Assembly: GCA_041497115.1 (NCBI GenBank)
Contig: JBGQFW010000008.1
Location: 1-64,000 of the forward strand
Length of the DNA: 64,000 nt
Direction: 5' to 3'
From: AR5 sp041497115
GTDB taxonomy: Bacteria > Methylomirabilota > Methylomirabilia > Rokubacteriales > CSP1-6
The translations under genes and the position numbers were made by a program. Of the stretch, positions 1 through 8,263 are shown piece by piece; the stretch's first letter is position 1, and each line of letters opens with the position of its first letter. The notes beneath the pieces were generated by a model, which did no database searches, was not told the origin of the DNA, and saw only the letters and a program-made list of their open reading frames with translations.

Positions 1-2
1 AA

Positions 3-188
3 ATCGAGCTGCTGCCCGACGGCTACGTCAAGGTGAAGCCGGGCGCCACGCAGACCTCGGTGCCCGGCGTGTTCGCGGCCGGCGACGTCGCCGACCACAC
101 GTGGCGCCAGGCCGTCACCGCCGCCGGCACCGGCTGCATGGCCGCCCTCGAGGCCGAGCGCTTCCTGGAATCGACGCAGGCCGGTTAG
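3..188 (+). CDS. trxB: Thioredoxin reductase, C-terminal fragment
   Basis: Only the last 61 codons are inside the window; the gene begins before base 1. The reading frame shows the FAAGDV motif typical of the second FAD-contacting segment, followed by a Q-A-V-TAAGTG helix and a short C-terminal tail ending in TAG. This is the classic C-terminus of the NADPH-dependent FAD flavoprotein that reduces thioredoxin in the cytoplasm. The CxxC redox centre and both Rossmann motifs would lie upstream. A ferredoxin-NADP reductase of the TrxR-like type is possible, but the FAAGDV...QAVTAAG arrangement favours TrxB. It converges with the methyltransferase gene, whose stop lies 6 bp away on the other strand. 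Confidence 0.85.
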   Translation: MELLPDGYVKVKPGATQTSVPGVFAAGDVADHTWRQAVTAAGTGCMAALEAERFLESTQAG

Positions 189-194
189 CGCTGC

Positions 195-818
195 TCAGCC
201 GGCCGCGCGGGCGGCGAGGTAGAGCCGCTCGGTCGCGTGCTCGAACGGGTAGGGCGGCCGCGCCTCCACCTCCTCGAGAGCGAACCCCGCGCGGACGGCC
301 TGCGCTGCCAGCGTGCCCGCCGACCGCAGGTGCAGGGTGACGTCCACCGCCAGCCCCTTGTAGCTGTCGAAGCGCTGGATGCCTTCGCCGCCGTGCACCG
401 CCGCCAGCAGCGGAGCGCGCGGCCGCAGCACGCGCCGCAGCTCCACCAGCGCGGGAGCCGGATCGGCCTCGTAGATGAGCGAGTAGAAGGCGACGATCCC
501 CGCGCAGGCGCCGGTGGCGAAGGGCAGCGCCCGCATGTCGGCGGCGACGAAGGCGAGGTCGGGGTTCAGCCCTCGCGCCAGCGCCGCCGACCGGGCGGAG
601 AGATCCACGCCAACGACGCGCACGCCCAGGTCCGCCACGAAGCGGCCGACGTGACCGGCGGCGCCGCAGCCGACATCGAGCACTGGGCCCGGCGCGCAGG
701 CGGCGGCGAAGCGGCGCAGCCGCTCGGCGTCCCAGGGCTTGCGGGTGAGCTCGTCGGCGAAGTCGGCGGCGTACTGGGCGGCGATCCGGTCGAACGACGC
801 CCGGATCGCCTCGCTCAC
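195..818 (-). CDS. Class I SAM-dependent methyltransferase
   Basis: A 207-residue protein. The SAM-binding motif I (VLDVGCGAAGHVG) is near residues 49-61, followed by the acidic end of strand 2 (VVGVDLS) and motif II/III (FVAADMRALPF), so it is a Methyltransf_11/25-type enzyme. The substrate cannot be told. The start is the GTG at 816-818, whose GTGA overlaps the TGA of the upstream aspartate dehydrogenase gene. Longer readings run through that gene in another frame and are not credible. The tight overlap suggests translational coupling in a two-gene operon. Small molecule methylation is more likely than nucleic acid modification because no RNA-binding domain is present. Confidence 0.85.
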   Translation of the reverse strand: MSEAIRASFDRIAAQYAADFADELTRKPWDAERLRRFAAACAPGPVLDVGCGAAGHVGRFVADLGVRVVGVDLSARSAALARGLNPDLAFVAADMRALPFATGACAGIVAFYSLIYEADPAPALVELRRVLRPRAPLLAAVHGGEGIQRFDSYKGLAVDVTLHLRSAGTLAAQAVRAGFALEEVEARPPYPFEHATERLYLAARAAG

Positions 819-1642
819 GTCCCGACGCGGAGCGTGGCGCCGAGATCGCGCAGGAGCGCGATCGTCGAGAGATAGGACAGCCGCCCAGTGCGCGGGTTCT
901 CCGAGGGCACGTTGCGCACCTCGATGGCGAGCGAGCCGAACTCGCCCTCCACCCGGATGCGGTGGGTGTTGCGCTCGAGCCCCGGCACCGCGTAGATCCG
1001 CGTCGTCGTCCGCTCGGGACCGATGCCGGCGAGCGAGAGCGCGGCGAGGACGTTGACGTTGGCGGGAAACGCCGGGCAGGCGGCGGTGGCAGGCCCCTCG
1101 AAGAGCAGCGTCTCCTCGCGGATCGCGGCGAGATCGATCTTCTGCTCGACGACCCACGGCGCGCCGGCCCACCCGGCGGGCGCTTTGCGGCTCTCCATCG
1201 TCACCGACGTGATCGGCCCGATGGCGCCGCCCTTCACGCCGTCGAGGCCGGCGATCGCGCCGGAGGGCACGAGGATCCGGCCGCCGTGGCGCTCGGCCAG
1301 CGCCACCCAGTCGGCGCGTCCCAGCAGCGCTCCGCACGAGAGGACGACCAGGTCGCGCCCGGCGCCGAGCGCCTTCGGCGCGACCTCCTGCAGGTGCGCC
1401 TGGGTGGAGGCCTCGACCACCACCTCGCTGGCCGCCACGAGATCGTCGAGCGGCAGGAACGGCGCCGGCACGCGCAGCGCTTTCAGGAAGGTCTCGGCGC
1501 GCGCGCGGTCGCGCGCGGTGGCGGCGGCCAGCCGCACGCCGGGCAGGCCGGCGTCGAGCGCCTGGCAGACGCGGCGCCCGATGGCGCCGAGGCCCACGAC
1601 GCCGACGGCGAGCGGATGCGTGCGCGTGGGGATTCGACTCAT
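815..1642 (-). CDS. nadX: L-aspartate dehydrogenase (NadX-like)
   Basis: A 275-residue two-domain NAD(P)-dependent dehydrogenase. The Rossmann motif GVVGLGAIGRRV is close to the N-terminus. The catalytic-domain signatures VPSGAIAGLDG and FPANVNVLAALSLAG are those of the aspartate dehydrogenase/NadX family. These enzymes oxidise aspartate to iminoaspartate (feeding NAD synthesis) or run in the amination direction. No nadA or nadC is adjacent, so a role in another amine pathway is possible. The start chosen is ATG at 1640-1642; an in-frame ATG six codons upstream (1658-1660) is an alternative and lies inside a perfect inverted repeat. The gene is divergent from the TIGR02757 gene and overlaps the methyltransferase by 4 bp. 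Confidence 0.85.
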   Translation of the reverse strand: MSRIPTRTHPLAVGVVGLGAIGRRVCQALDAGLPGVRLAAATARDRARAETFLKALRVPAPFLPLDDLVAASEVVVEASTQAHLQEVAPKALGAGRDLVVLSCGALLGRADWVALAERHGGRILVPSGAIAGLDGVKGGAIGPITSVTMESRKAPAGWAGAPWVVEQKIDLAAIREETLLFEGPATAACPAFPANVNVLAALSLAGIGPERTTTRIYAVPGLERNTHRIRVEGEFGSLAIEVRNVPSENPRTGRLSYLSTIALLRDLGATLRVGT

Positions 1643-1653
1643 CGCCTGACGAG

Positions 1654-1673
1654 GCGGCATGTTATCATGCCGC
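1654..1673. promoter_or_regulatory. Perfect inverted repeat between divergent genes (possible operator)
   Basis: Eight-base arms GCGGCATG and CATGCCGC flank a 4-nt TTAT spacer. The element sits in the 44-bp gap between nadX (minus) and the TIGR02757 gene (plus). The bases TATCAT at 1663-1668 also resemble a -10 box, 18 nt before the plus-strand start. The symmetry and position suit an operator serving both directions, but no binding protein can be named. Confidence 0.4.
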
Positions 1674-1686
1674 GCGAGACCGCCGA

Positions 1687-2565
1687 ATGACGTCAGCCGG
1701 CGCACTCCGCGAGCCGCTCGAGCGGCTCTACCGCGAGTTCGACTACGGCGCGCGGCTCGCGCGCGACGCGATCGAGTTCCCCCTCCGCTACCCTGCTCAC
1801 GACGATCGCGAGCTCGTCGCCCTGCTCACCGCGTGTCTCGCCTACGGGCGGGTGGACCTCTTCGGCCGCGCGCTGGAGGGGGTGCTGCGCGCGATGGGTA
1901 CGGCGCCGGCGGCGTTCGTGCGCGAGTTCGACGCGGCCCGTGACGGGCAGGCGTTCGCCGGCTTCGTGTACCGCTTCAACCGGCCGCGCGACCTGGTGGC
2001 GTTCTGCGTCGCGGCGCGCGACCTTCTCGCGCGGTACGGGTCGCTGGAGAAGTGCTTCGCGGCGGGCGATGCCGACCCGGCGGGGCCAATCCGCCCCGCG
2101 CTGGAGCGGTTCTCGCGGGCGTTCCTCGACGCCGACGTGCGTGGCCTCTTCCCGCGCGGCCGCCTCTCGCGCGGCTACCGCCATCTCTTCCCACTGCCCT
2201 CGGTCGGCGGGCCGTGCAAGCGGCTGCACCTCTTCCTTCGCTGGATGGTCCGGCGCGAGGCGCCGGACTTCGGCCTGTGGACCTCGCTCTCGCCGGCGCG
2301 GCTGCTGGTGCCGGTGGACACGCACATCGAGAACATGAGCCGGGCGATCGGCCTCACCCGCCGCCGCTCCCGCACCTGGAAGATGGCCGAGGAGATCACG
2401 GCGCGGCTGGCGCTGATCGATCCCGCCGATCCGGTGAAGTACGATTTCGCGCTCTGCCACACGCGGATGGCCGGGGACTGTCGCGACCGCCGCGACCCGG
2501 TCGTGTGCCCGCCGTGCGGCCTGCGCGTCGTGTGCCGCCACTGGAAGGGACGCCGGTCGACATGA
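1687..2565 (+). CDS. TIGR02757 family (DUF2400) protein
   Basis: A 292-residue protein matching the TIGR02757/DUF2400 family. Visible signatures are an N-terminal D-R-E-x-V-A-x-x-x-A-x-LAYGRV region, the middle motif PVDTHIENMSRAIGLTRR, and a C-terminal cysteine cluster with C-x8-C-x2-C-x5-C spacing, which resembles the 4Fe-4S motif of the endonuclease III superfamily. The VDTH motif also echoes that superfamily. The biochemical role is unknown; a nucleic-acid or Fe-S role is inference. The start ATG lies 18 nt after a TATCAT box. The last codons overlap the rmuC start by ATGA, so the two are probably cotranslated. Confidence 0.85.
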   Translation: MTSAGALREPLERLYREFDYGARLARDAIEFPLRYPAHDDRELVALLTACLAYGRVDLFGRALEGVLRAMGTAPAAFVREFDAARDGQAFAGFVYRFNRPRDLVAFCVAARDLLARYGSLEKCFAAGDADPAGPIRPALERFSRAFLDADVRGLFPRGRLSRGYRHLFPLPSVGGPCKRLHLFLRWMVRREAPDFGLWTSLSPARLLVPVDTHIENMSRAIGLTRRRSRTWKMAEEITARLALIDPADPVKYDFALCHTRMAGDCRDRRDPVVCPPCGLRVVCRHWKGRRST

Positions 2566-3764
2566 GCGAGCTGGTCGGGATTCTCCTCGGAGGTCTGCTC
2601 GCAGTACTGGCGCTCGTCGCCTGGACGCTCGTGGCGGCGCGCCGCGAGCTCGGCGAGCTGCGGGCGCGCACCGGGGTGCCGGAGGCGGCGACGGCAATGC
2701 TGCAACAGGAGATCGAGGCGGTGCGAACCGACGGGCGCGCCGGGCAGGAGGCGCTGCGGCGCGAGGTGGGCACGCTGACCACACAGGTGAAGGACGAGCT
2801 GAACGCACTGCAGCGCGGGGTGGCGACGGAGCTCAAGGGAGTGGCCGGGGAGGTCACGCGCCAGCTGCAGGAAGGCATGCGGCTGATTCAGTCGGGGCAG
2901 TCGACGATGGGCGAACGGCTGGACCACGCGACGCGGATCGTCGGCGACGTGCAGGGCAGCCTGGGCACGCTTCGCGAGGCGACCCAGCGCGTGGTCGACA
3001 TCGGCCGTGACATCCAGGGTCTCGAGCAGGTGCTGAAATCGCCGAAGGTCCGCGGCGGCCTCGGCGAGACCCTGCTCGAGCAGGTCCTGGCCCAGATGCT
3101 GCCGCGCGAGCACTGGGCCATGCAGCATGCGTTCAAGAGCGGCGAGAAGGTGGATGCCGTGATCCGCATCAACGAACGGCTGGTGCCGGTGGATGCGAAG
3201 TTCCCGCTCGAGAACTTCCGGCGGCTGGTAGCCGAGCCCGAGGAAGAGCGCCGCCGCCCGCTGCGCAAGGCCTTCACCCGCGATGTGAAGCTGCGGGTGG
3301 ACGAGATCGCCAAGAAGTACATCCTGCCGGACGAGGCCACGTACGACTTCGCCCTCATGTACGTGCCGGCCGAGAACGTCTACTACGAGATCATCATCAA
3401 GGAAGACGACAGCGAGGATGAGGCGATCGCCGCGTACGCGCTCTCACGGCGCGTCATCCCGGTCTCGCCCAACAGCCTGTACGCCTACCTGCAGGTGATC
3501 ATCCTCGGATTACGCGGCCTGCGTATCGAGGCCAACGCGCGGGAGATCCAGGGCGATCTGATCCGGCTCGGCGATGATCTCGACAAGGTCCGCGAGCACA
3601 TGAGCAAGGTGGGCGCCCATCTGGGCAACGCGCAGAAGCAGTTCGACGACGCGCAGCGGGATCTCGATCGCTTCGGGGACAAGCTCGAGGGCATCGAGCG
3701 CAAGGGCGTCGAAGGCGGCCCGGCCCCGGCCGGCCAACCGGGGCTGCCGGGGACCTCGGTCTGA
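2562..3764 (+). CDS. rmuC: DNA recombination protein RmuC
   Basis: A 400-residue protein with an N-terminal hydrophobic anchor (about residues 3-21), a long charged coiled-coil stretch (about 25-150), and the RmuC nuclease-like domain with signatures SPKVRGGLGE, VDAKFPLENF and YVPAENVYYE. RmuC proteins limit rearrangements at inverted repeats; they are thought to be membrane-anchored nucleases. A second coiled-coil segment follows near the C-terminus. The ATG start overlaps the stop of the preceding gene (ATGA). The TGA stop lies within CTGA, which seems to be the start of the following lipoprotein gene. Confidence 0.93.
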   Translation: MSELVGILLGGLLAVLALVAWTLVAARRELGELRARTGVPEAATAMLQQEIEAVRTDGRAGQEALRREVGTLTTQVKDELNALQRGVATELKGVAGEVTRQLQEGMRLIQSGQSTMGERLDHATRIVGDVQGSLGTLREATQRVVDIGRDIQGLEQVLKSPKVRGGLGETLLEQVLAQMLPREHWAMQHAFKSGEKVDAVIRINERLVPVDAKFPLENFRRLVAEPEEERRRPLRKAFTRDVKLRVDEIAKKYILPDEATYDFALMYVPAENVYYEIIIKEDDSEDEAIAAYALSRRVIPVSPNSLYAYLQVIILGLRGLRIEANAREIQGDLIRLGDDLDKVREHMSKVGAHLGNAQKQFDDAQRDLDRFGDKLEGIERKGVEGGPAPAGQPGLPGTSV

Positions 3765-4981
3765 GACGCGTCCTGCTCGTCGCGCTGGCGCTGCTCTCCC
3801 TCGTCGCCTGTGACCGCGGCGGCGGCCCCGCATCCATCAAGGTCGTGATCGCCGAGTACAGCAAGGACCACACGGGCCCGTTCTGGCGCGACCTGGCCGC
3901 GGCGTATACGAAGCAGACGGGCGTCCGCGTGGAGCTGCAGGTGGTGGACTGGAACTCCATCGACCAGCAGGTCACCACGATGCTGCAGAACAGCCAGCCG
4001 CCCGACGTGCTGAACCTCAACTCGTTCTCCAGCTACGCGAAAGACGGGCTGCTCTACGGGGCGGCCGACGTGCTCTCGCCCGGGACGAAGGACGACTTCC
4101 TGGAGGCGTTCGCCCGGGGCGGGGAGTACCACGGCACGCAGTACGGGTTCCCGATCCTGGCGAGCGCGCGCGCGTTCTTCTACAACCAGGACCTCTTCGC
4201 GAAGGCCGGCATCGCAGCGCCGCCGAAGACCTGGGACGAGTTCGTGCGCGACGCCGGGAAGATCCAGGCGCTCGGCGGCGGCACGATCGGCTACGCGCTG
4301 CCGCTCGGCCCCGAGGAGGCCCAGGCCGAGTGGTCCATCTGGATGTGGAACAACGGCGGCGACTGGAAATCCGGCGACCGGTGGACGATCGACAGCGAGC
4401 GTAACGTGCAGACGCTGGCCTTCCTCGCCGACCTCGCCAACAAGCACCGGGTGGTCCAGGTCAACCCCGGCAAGACGAACCGGACCGACGGCGCCTTTCA
4501 GCTCTTCAAGGACGGCAAGGTGGGCATGGTCATGGGCTTCAGCCCGCTGGCGGCCCAGCTCGACGCCGCCGGGAAGGTCCGCTACGGCGTCGCCGCGATG
4601 CCGACGAACGCCGGCGCCGCCGTCACGCTGGGGGTCGAGGACTACCTGATGGCCTTCCGCAAGACGGGCAACCAGGACGCCGTCCGGCGCTTTCTCGATC
4701 TCTACTATCAGCCGGAGAACATCACGCGCTGGATCGCCGCGGAGGGGTTCCTGCCCGTCACCAAGTCCGGCCTCGAGCGCATGCGCGCGAACCCCAGGCT
4801 CAAGCCCTATCTCGACGCGCTGCCCCACGCCCGGCTGGCGCCCACGACCGATCCCGTCTGGGACCGGGTCAAGCTCGACGTCCAGCAGACGATCGGCCTG
4901 GCGGTGCAGCCGGGCGGCGATCCCCGGCAGGTGCTCGCGCGGCTGCAGCGGAACGCGACGGCGGCGGAAGGCGGCCGCTGA
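3761..4981 (+). CDS. ABC transporter sugar-type substrate-binding lipoprotein
   Basis: An extracellular solute-binding protein of the sugar ABC family (SBP_bac_1), about 406 residues. It captures a substrate outside the membrane and delivers it to the two permeases encoded next. The frame reads Leu-Arg-Arg then a hydrophobic stretch ending in LSLVAC, a clean lipobox with the lipid-modified Cys at residue 17, so the protein must begin near 3761. No ATG, GTG or TTG lies in frame before the GTG at 3845, which would delete the whole signal peptide. The only candidate is CTG at 3761-3763, overlapping the rmuC stop as CTGA. The mature part shows DVLNLNSFSSYAKDG and the FPILASARAFFYNQDLF hinge typical of sugar binders. 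Confidence 0.85.
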   Translation: MRRVLLVALALLSLVACDRGGGPASIKVVIAEYSKDHTGPFWRDLAAAYTKQTGVRVELQVVDWNSIDQQVTTMLQNSQPPDVLNLNSFSSYAKDGLLYGAADVLSPGTKDDFLEAFARGGEYHGTQYGFPILASARAFFYNQDLFAKAGIAAPPKTWDEFVRDAGKIQALGGGTIGYALPLGPEEAQAEWSIWMWNNGGDWKSGDRWTIDSERNVQTLAFLADLANKHRVVQVNPGKTNRTDGAFQLFKDGKVGMVMGFSPLAAQLDAAGKVRYGVAAMPTNAGAAVTLGVEDYLMAFRKTGNQDAVRRFLDLYYQPENITRWIAAEGFLPVTKSGLERMRANPRLKPYLDALPHARLAPTTDPVWDRVKLDVQQTIGLAVQPGGDPRQVLARLQRNATAAEGGR

Positions 4982-5868
4982 ACCGCCGCCGCGCGGGCGG
5001 GTGGCAGGCGCTGGTCTGGCTCGGCCCCAGCCTGGCGCTGATCGCCGCGGTCGTGGTCTTCCCGGCCGTCCAGCTGGTCCGCGCGTCGCTCGGCCGCTAC
5101 TCGATCACCGGCGTCTTCCAGGGGTGGGTGGGCGCCGATAACTACCTGCGCCTCGCCCGCCAGGAGGCGCTGCCCACCGTCGCGCTCAACACCGTGGTGT
5201 GGGTGGCGGCGGTGGTCGGCATCACCGTCGCCCTCTCGCTCGGGCTCGCCCAGCTCCTCGACGCGCAGTTCCCGGGGCGGCGCCTCGTACGCTGGACGCT
5301 CATCGTGCCGTGGGCGGCCTCGCTCATCATGACCTCGAAGCTCTTCGTGTGGATCTACGACTACTACTTCGGGATCCTCAACCACCTCCTCGTCACCCTG
5401 CGCATCCTCGACCGTCCGGTGGACTGGCTCGGCGACGACGCCACGGTGCAGGGGGCGATGATCGCCGTCGGCGTCTTCGTCTCGCTGCCGTTCACGGCCT
5501 ACGTGCTGCTGGCGGGACTGCAGACGATCCCGCCCGAGGTGTACGAGGCGGCCCGGGTGGACGGCGCCGCCGGCTGGCGGGCGTATCGCGCGATCACGCT
5601 GCCGCTGCTGCGGCCGGCGCTGGTGGTGGCGACGGTGCTCAACCTCATCTACGTGTTCAACTCGTTTCCGATCGTGTGGACGCTGAACGACCGCAACCCG
5701 GGGTTCGGCCACGACACGCTGATCACGTATATGTACAAGATCGCCTTCAAGAGCGCGCTGCGCGACGTGGGGCTGGCCGCCGCGCTCGGGGTCGTCAACG
5801 TGCTGGTGACCCTGGCGGCGGCGCTCGTCTACCTGCGCGCGGCGCGCTGGCGGGAGCAGGACGCGTGA
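4978..5868 (+). CDS. ABC transporter permease 1 (MalF/UgpA-like)
   Basis: An inner-membrane permease of about 296 residues with six predicted membrane segments. The cytoplasmic EAA loop (EAARVDGAAGWRAYRAITLP) docks the ATPase. The first GTG in frame (5053) would remove the positively charged N-terminus and cut into the first membrane helix. The frame is open back to CTG at 4978-4980, which overlaps the TGA of the binding-protein gene as CTGA, the same arrangement as the gene before it. It works with the second permease and the lipoprotein as a sugar-type importer. No ATPase gene is present, so a shared MsmK/UgpC-type ATPase from elsewhere is inferred. Confidence 0.87.
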   Translation: MNRRRAGGWQALVWLGPSLALIAAVVVFPAVQLVRASLGRYSITGVFQGWVGADNYLRLARQEALPTVALNTVVWVAAVVGITVALSLGLAQLLDAQFPGRRLVRWTLIVPWAASLIMTSKLFVWIYDYYFGILNHLLVTLRILDRPVDWLGDDATVQGAMIAVGVFVSLPFTAYVLLAGLQTIPPEVYEAARVDGAAGWRAYRAITLPLLRPALVVATVLNLIYVFNSFPIVWTLNDRNPGFGHDTLITYMYKIAFKSALRDVGLAAALGVVNVLVTLAAALVYLRAARWREQDA

Positions 5869-6680
5869 GGCGCCGCACCGGGCTGGCGGTTGCCGGACAG
5901 CTCGTGGCCCTGGCGCTCGCCTCGCCGTATCTCGTCATGCTGCTCACGGCGACGAAGCCGGAAGGCGAGCTGCGGCAGAGCCCGCCGCGCCTGCTGCCGG
6001 TGGCCTGGCAGCCGCAGAACTTCCTCGACGTGCTGGCCGACCCCGCGTTCCAGGGGTGGCTGCGCACCTCGCTCGTGGTCGCGGCGGCGTCGACGATCGT
6101 CGTCGTCCTCGCCGCCGTCCCCGCCGCGTACTACACGGCCCGCCACCGGTTCGGCGGGCGCGCCGCGTTCCTGCTGCTGGTGCTGGTGACCCAGATGTTC
6201 TCGCCCACGGCGCTGGTCGTCGGCCTGCACCGCGAGTTTTTCGAGCTCGGGCTCGTCAACACCTACGCCGCGCTCATCCTCACCAACGCGGCGTTCAGCC
6301 TGGCCTTCGCCATCTGGATGCTGCGCGCGTTCTTCGCCTCCATTCCGCGCGAGCTCGAGGAGGCGGCGGCGGTGGACGGGTGCGGCCGGCTGCGCGCGCT
6401 CGTGCGGATCGTGCTGCCCCTGTCGCTGCCCGGGATCGCCACCGTCGTCGTCTTCGCCTTCATCGCCGCGTGGAACGAGTACGTGGTCGCCCTCACGCTC
6501 ATGACCGACGCCGATCGGCGGCCGCTGACGGTCGGGATCACGTCCTACGTCACCGCCTACGTGCAGCACTGGAACCTTCTCTTCGCCGCCTCGCTGCTCG
6601 CGATCGTGCCGGTCGTCGTCCTCTTCGCGCTCGTCGAGCGCCATCTGGTGGGGGGGCTCACCGCCGGCAGCCTCAAGTGA
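5865..6680 (+). CDS. ABC transporter permease 2 (MalG/UgpE-like)
   Basis: The second permease of the importer, 271 residues, six membrane segments, with the EAA loop ELEEAAAVDGCGRLRALVRI near the middle. The C-terminal end VERHLVGGLTAGSLK is the hallmark of MalG/UgpE-type subunits. The start is GTG at 5865-5867, overlapping the stop of permease 1 (GTGA). It is the last gene of a binding protein-permease-permease operon that probably continues from rmuC. Substrate specificity cannot be read from the permeases. Confidence 0.9.
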   Translation: MRRRTGLAVAGQLVALALASPYLVMLLTATKPEGELRQSPPRLLPVAWQPQNFLDVLADPAFQGWLRTSLVVAAASTIVVVLAAVPAAYYTARHRFGGRAAFLLLVLVTQMFSPTALVVGLHREFFELGLVNTYAALILTNAAFSLAFAIWMLRAFFASIPRELEEAAAVDGCGRLRALVRIVLPLSLPGIATVVVFAFIAAWNEYVVALTLMTDADRRPLTVGITSYVTAYVQHWNLLFAASLLAIVPVVVLFALVERHLVGGLTAGSLK

Positions 6681-6700
6681 GTCCGGCGCTAAATCCTGCG

Positions 6701-6709
6701 TGGTATCAT
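6701..6709 (+). promoter_or_regulatory. Extended -10 promoter (leaderless start)
   Basis: TGGTATCAT fits an extended -10 box (TGn then TATCAT). Only 8 nt separate it from the ATG at 6718, so transcription should begin at or next to the start codon. No Shine-Dalgarno sequence precedes the ATG. Confidence 0.55.
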
Positions 6710-6717
6710 GACCGCAC

Positions 6718-7020
6718 ATGACGACCATTCCCATCAAGGTGTACGGCATCAACCTGCTCGTGCGCATGATGGCCGAGGCGCCGGCCGATGTGCGCGTGAA
6801 CTGCCCGAAGGGCTCGCCGATCCGCTACGGCGAGGTCGTGGCCCGGGGGGATGGGTTCGACGAGGGTGCGAACGCCTTCCGCGAGATGCCGGAGACGAAG
6901 ACGGTCGTGGCGTTCGAGGAGAGCGCCGAGGAAGTCGAGGGCCACTACTTCTACATCGCGCTGGAGGAGTACCGGGTCATCCGGCTGGACTCGGTCATCC
7001 TCTCCTTCCCTCAGCAGTAG
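6718..7020 (+). CDS. GroES-like small beta-barrel protein
   Basis: A 100-residue protein without an obvious close family. Its layout resembles the co-chaperonin GroES: a central GEVVARGDGFDEG segment corresponds to the GxVVAVGPG region, and a C-terminal segment rich in E, Y and V (YFYIALEEYRVIRLDSVIL) matches the EEYLILRESDVLAVI end of GroES. The N-terminal D-R-V signature of true GroES is absent and no groEL gene is near, so this is probably a divergent GroES-fold protein rather than the chaperonin lid. It begins at an ATG directly after an extended -10 box and precedes the M20 deacylase by 25 bp. Function unknown. Confidence 0.7.
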   Translation: MTTIPIKVYGINLLVRMMAEAPADVRVNCPKGSPIRYGEVVARGDGFDEGANAFREMPETKTVVAFEESAEEVEGHYFYIALEEYRVIRLDSVILSFPQQ

Positions 7021-7045
7021 GGGCGGGCCCGCCCCCGCAACGGTC

Positions 7046-8263
7046 GTGCGAGTCTCCGACGTCCTCTCCCGCATCGACGAAGGCGAGCTGATCGCCCTCA
7101 CCCGCGACCTCGTCCGCATCCCGAGCGTCGTCCGCCCCGGGCAGCCGGACGCCACCGAGGCCGCGGTGGCCGCCCACGTCGAGCAGTGGCTGCGCCGTGA
7201 GCGGTTCGAGGTCGACGTCCACGAGGTGGCGCCGGGGCGCCCCAACGTCTTCGGCATCCTCGGCGGGGGCGGGGCGGGACCGACGCTGCTGCTCGAGGGA
7301 CACACCGATGTCGTCACCGAGGGCGACGCCGCGCTCTGGACGCACGCCCCGTTCGGCGGCGACCTGGCGGGCGGCCGGATCTACGGCCGCGGCAGCGCCG
7401 ACATGAAGAGCGGCCTGGCGGCGGCGATGGTGGCGGCGGCGGCCATCCGGCGCAGCGGCGTGCCGCTCGGTGGCCAGCTCGTCGTCGGCGCGCTGGTGGA
7501 CGAGGAAGGCGACATGCTCGGGGCGCGCCACCTCTGCACGACGCCGCTCGGCCGCGCGCTGACGGCGGCGATCGTGTGCGAGCCCGAGCAGAACGAGCTC
7601 TGCCTCGAGCAGCGCGGCGTCGTGTGGGCGCGGGTGACGGCGCGCGGGCGCATGGCCCACGGCGCCATGCCGGAGGCCGGCGTCAACCCGATCACCGCGC
7701 TGGCCGCGCTGCTGGCCGAGGTGCCGGGGCTGGAGCGCCGGCTGCGCCGGCTCTGCGCGCGCAGCCCGTACCTGCGCCCGCCCACCGTGACGCCGACGAT
7801 CGTGCAGGCGCCGGTGCAGGGCGTGGCGCAGTCCAACGTCATCCCCTCGATGGCCCAGGCGACGCTCGACGTGCGGCTCACGCCGGGGCCCGACGCCGAC
7901 GCGGTCAGCAAGGAGATCGACGGGGCCTGCCAGCGCGCGATGGACGCCACGCCGGGCGCCACGCTCGAGTGGCAGGCGGTCAACGGCTTCCGCCTGCCGA
8001 CGCGGGTGGACAAGGGCGAGCCCCTGGTGCGCGCGATGATGAAGGGGGTGCGCCAGGCGACCGGGCGGGCGCCCAGGTTCGGCGGCGTGCCGGGCTCCAC
8101 CGACGGCACGATCTTGAGGACGACGCTCGGCATCCCCATCGTCACCTGCGGCCCGGGCAACCGGCTCATCCCGCACCAGGTAGATGAGTACGTCGAAGTC
8201 ACCGAGCTGGTCGAGGCGGCGCGTATTTACGTCGCGTCGATTCTGAACTTCCTCGAGGCATGA
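7046..8263 (+). CDS. M20 family metallopeptidase (ArgE/DapE-like deacylase)
   Basis: A 405-residue zinc amidohydrolase of the ArgE/DapE/carboxypeptidase G2 group. Zinc ligands and catalytic residues are visible: GHTDV (His and Asp), the bridging Asp in GSADMKSG, the general base in DEEGD, the Glu of CEPEQ, and the C-terminal His in IPHQVDEY. The central dimerisation domain starts near GRMAHGAMPEAG. Substrate is an N-acyl amino acid or succinylated intermediate; the exact one is not deducible. The start is GTG at 7046; readings extending to 6851 run into the previous gene. The stop overlaps the next gene by ATGA, making it the first member of an operon running to 12036. Confidence 0.88.
   Translation: MRVSDVLSRIDEGELIALTRDLVRIPSVVRPGQPDATEAAVAAHVEQWLRRERFEVDVHEVAPGRPNVFGILGGGGAGPTLLLEGHTDVVTEGDAALWTHAPFGGDLAGGRIYGRGSADMKSGLAAAMVAAAAIRRSGVPLGGQLVVGALVDEEGDMLGARHLCTTPLGRALTAAIVCEPEQNELCLEQRGVVWARVTARGRMAHGAMPEAGVNPITALAALLAEVPGLERRLRRLCARSPYLRPPTVTPTIVQAPVQGVAQSNVIPSMAQATLDVRLTPGPDADAVSKEIDGACQRAMDATPGATLEWQAVNGFRLPTRVDKGEPLVRAMMKGVRQATGRAPRFGGVPGSTDGTILRTTLGIPIVTCGPGNRLIPHQVDEYVEVTELVEAARIYVASILNFLEA

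Noticed and set aside
2052..3764. Long arginine/proline-rich open frames overlapping most genes, on both strands (for example 2052-3764, 24942-27437, 25615-28350, 36113-38014)
   Set aside because: They are low-complexity shadows produced by high GC third positions. Each lies opposite or out of frame with a gene of clear family membership.
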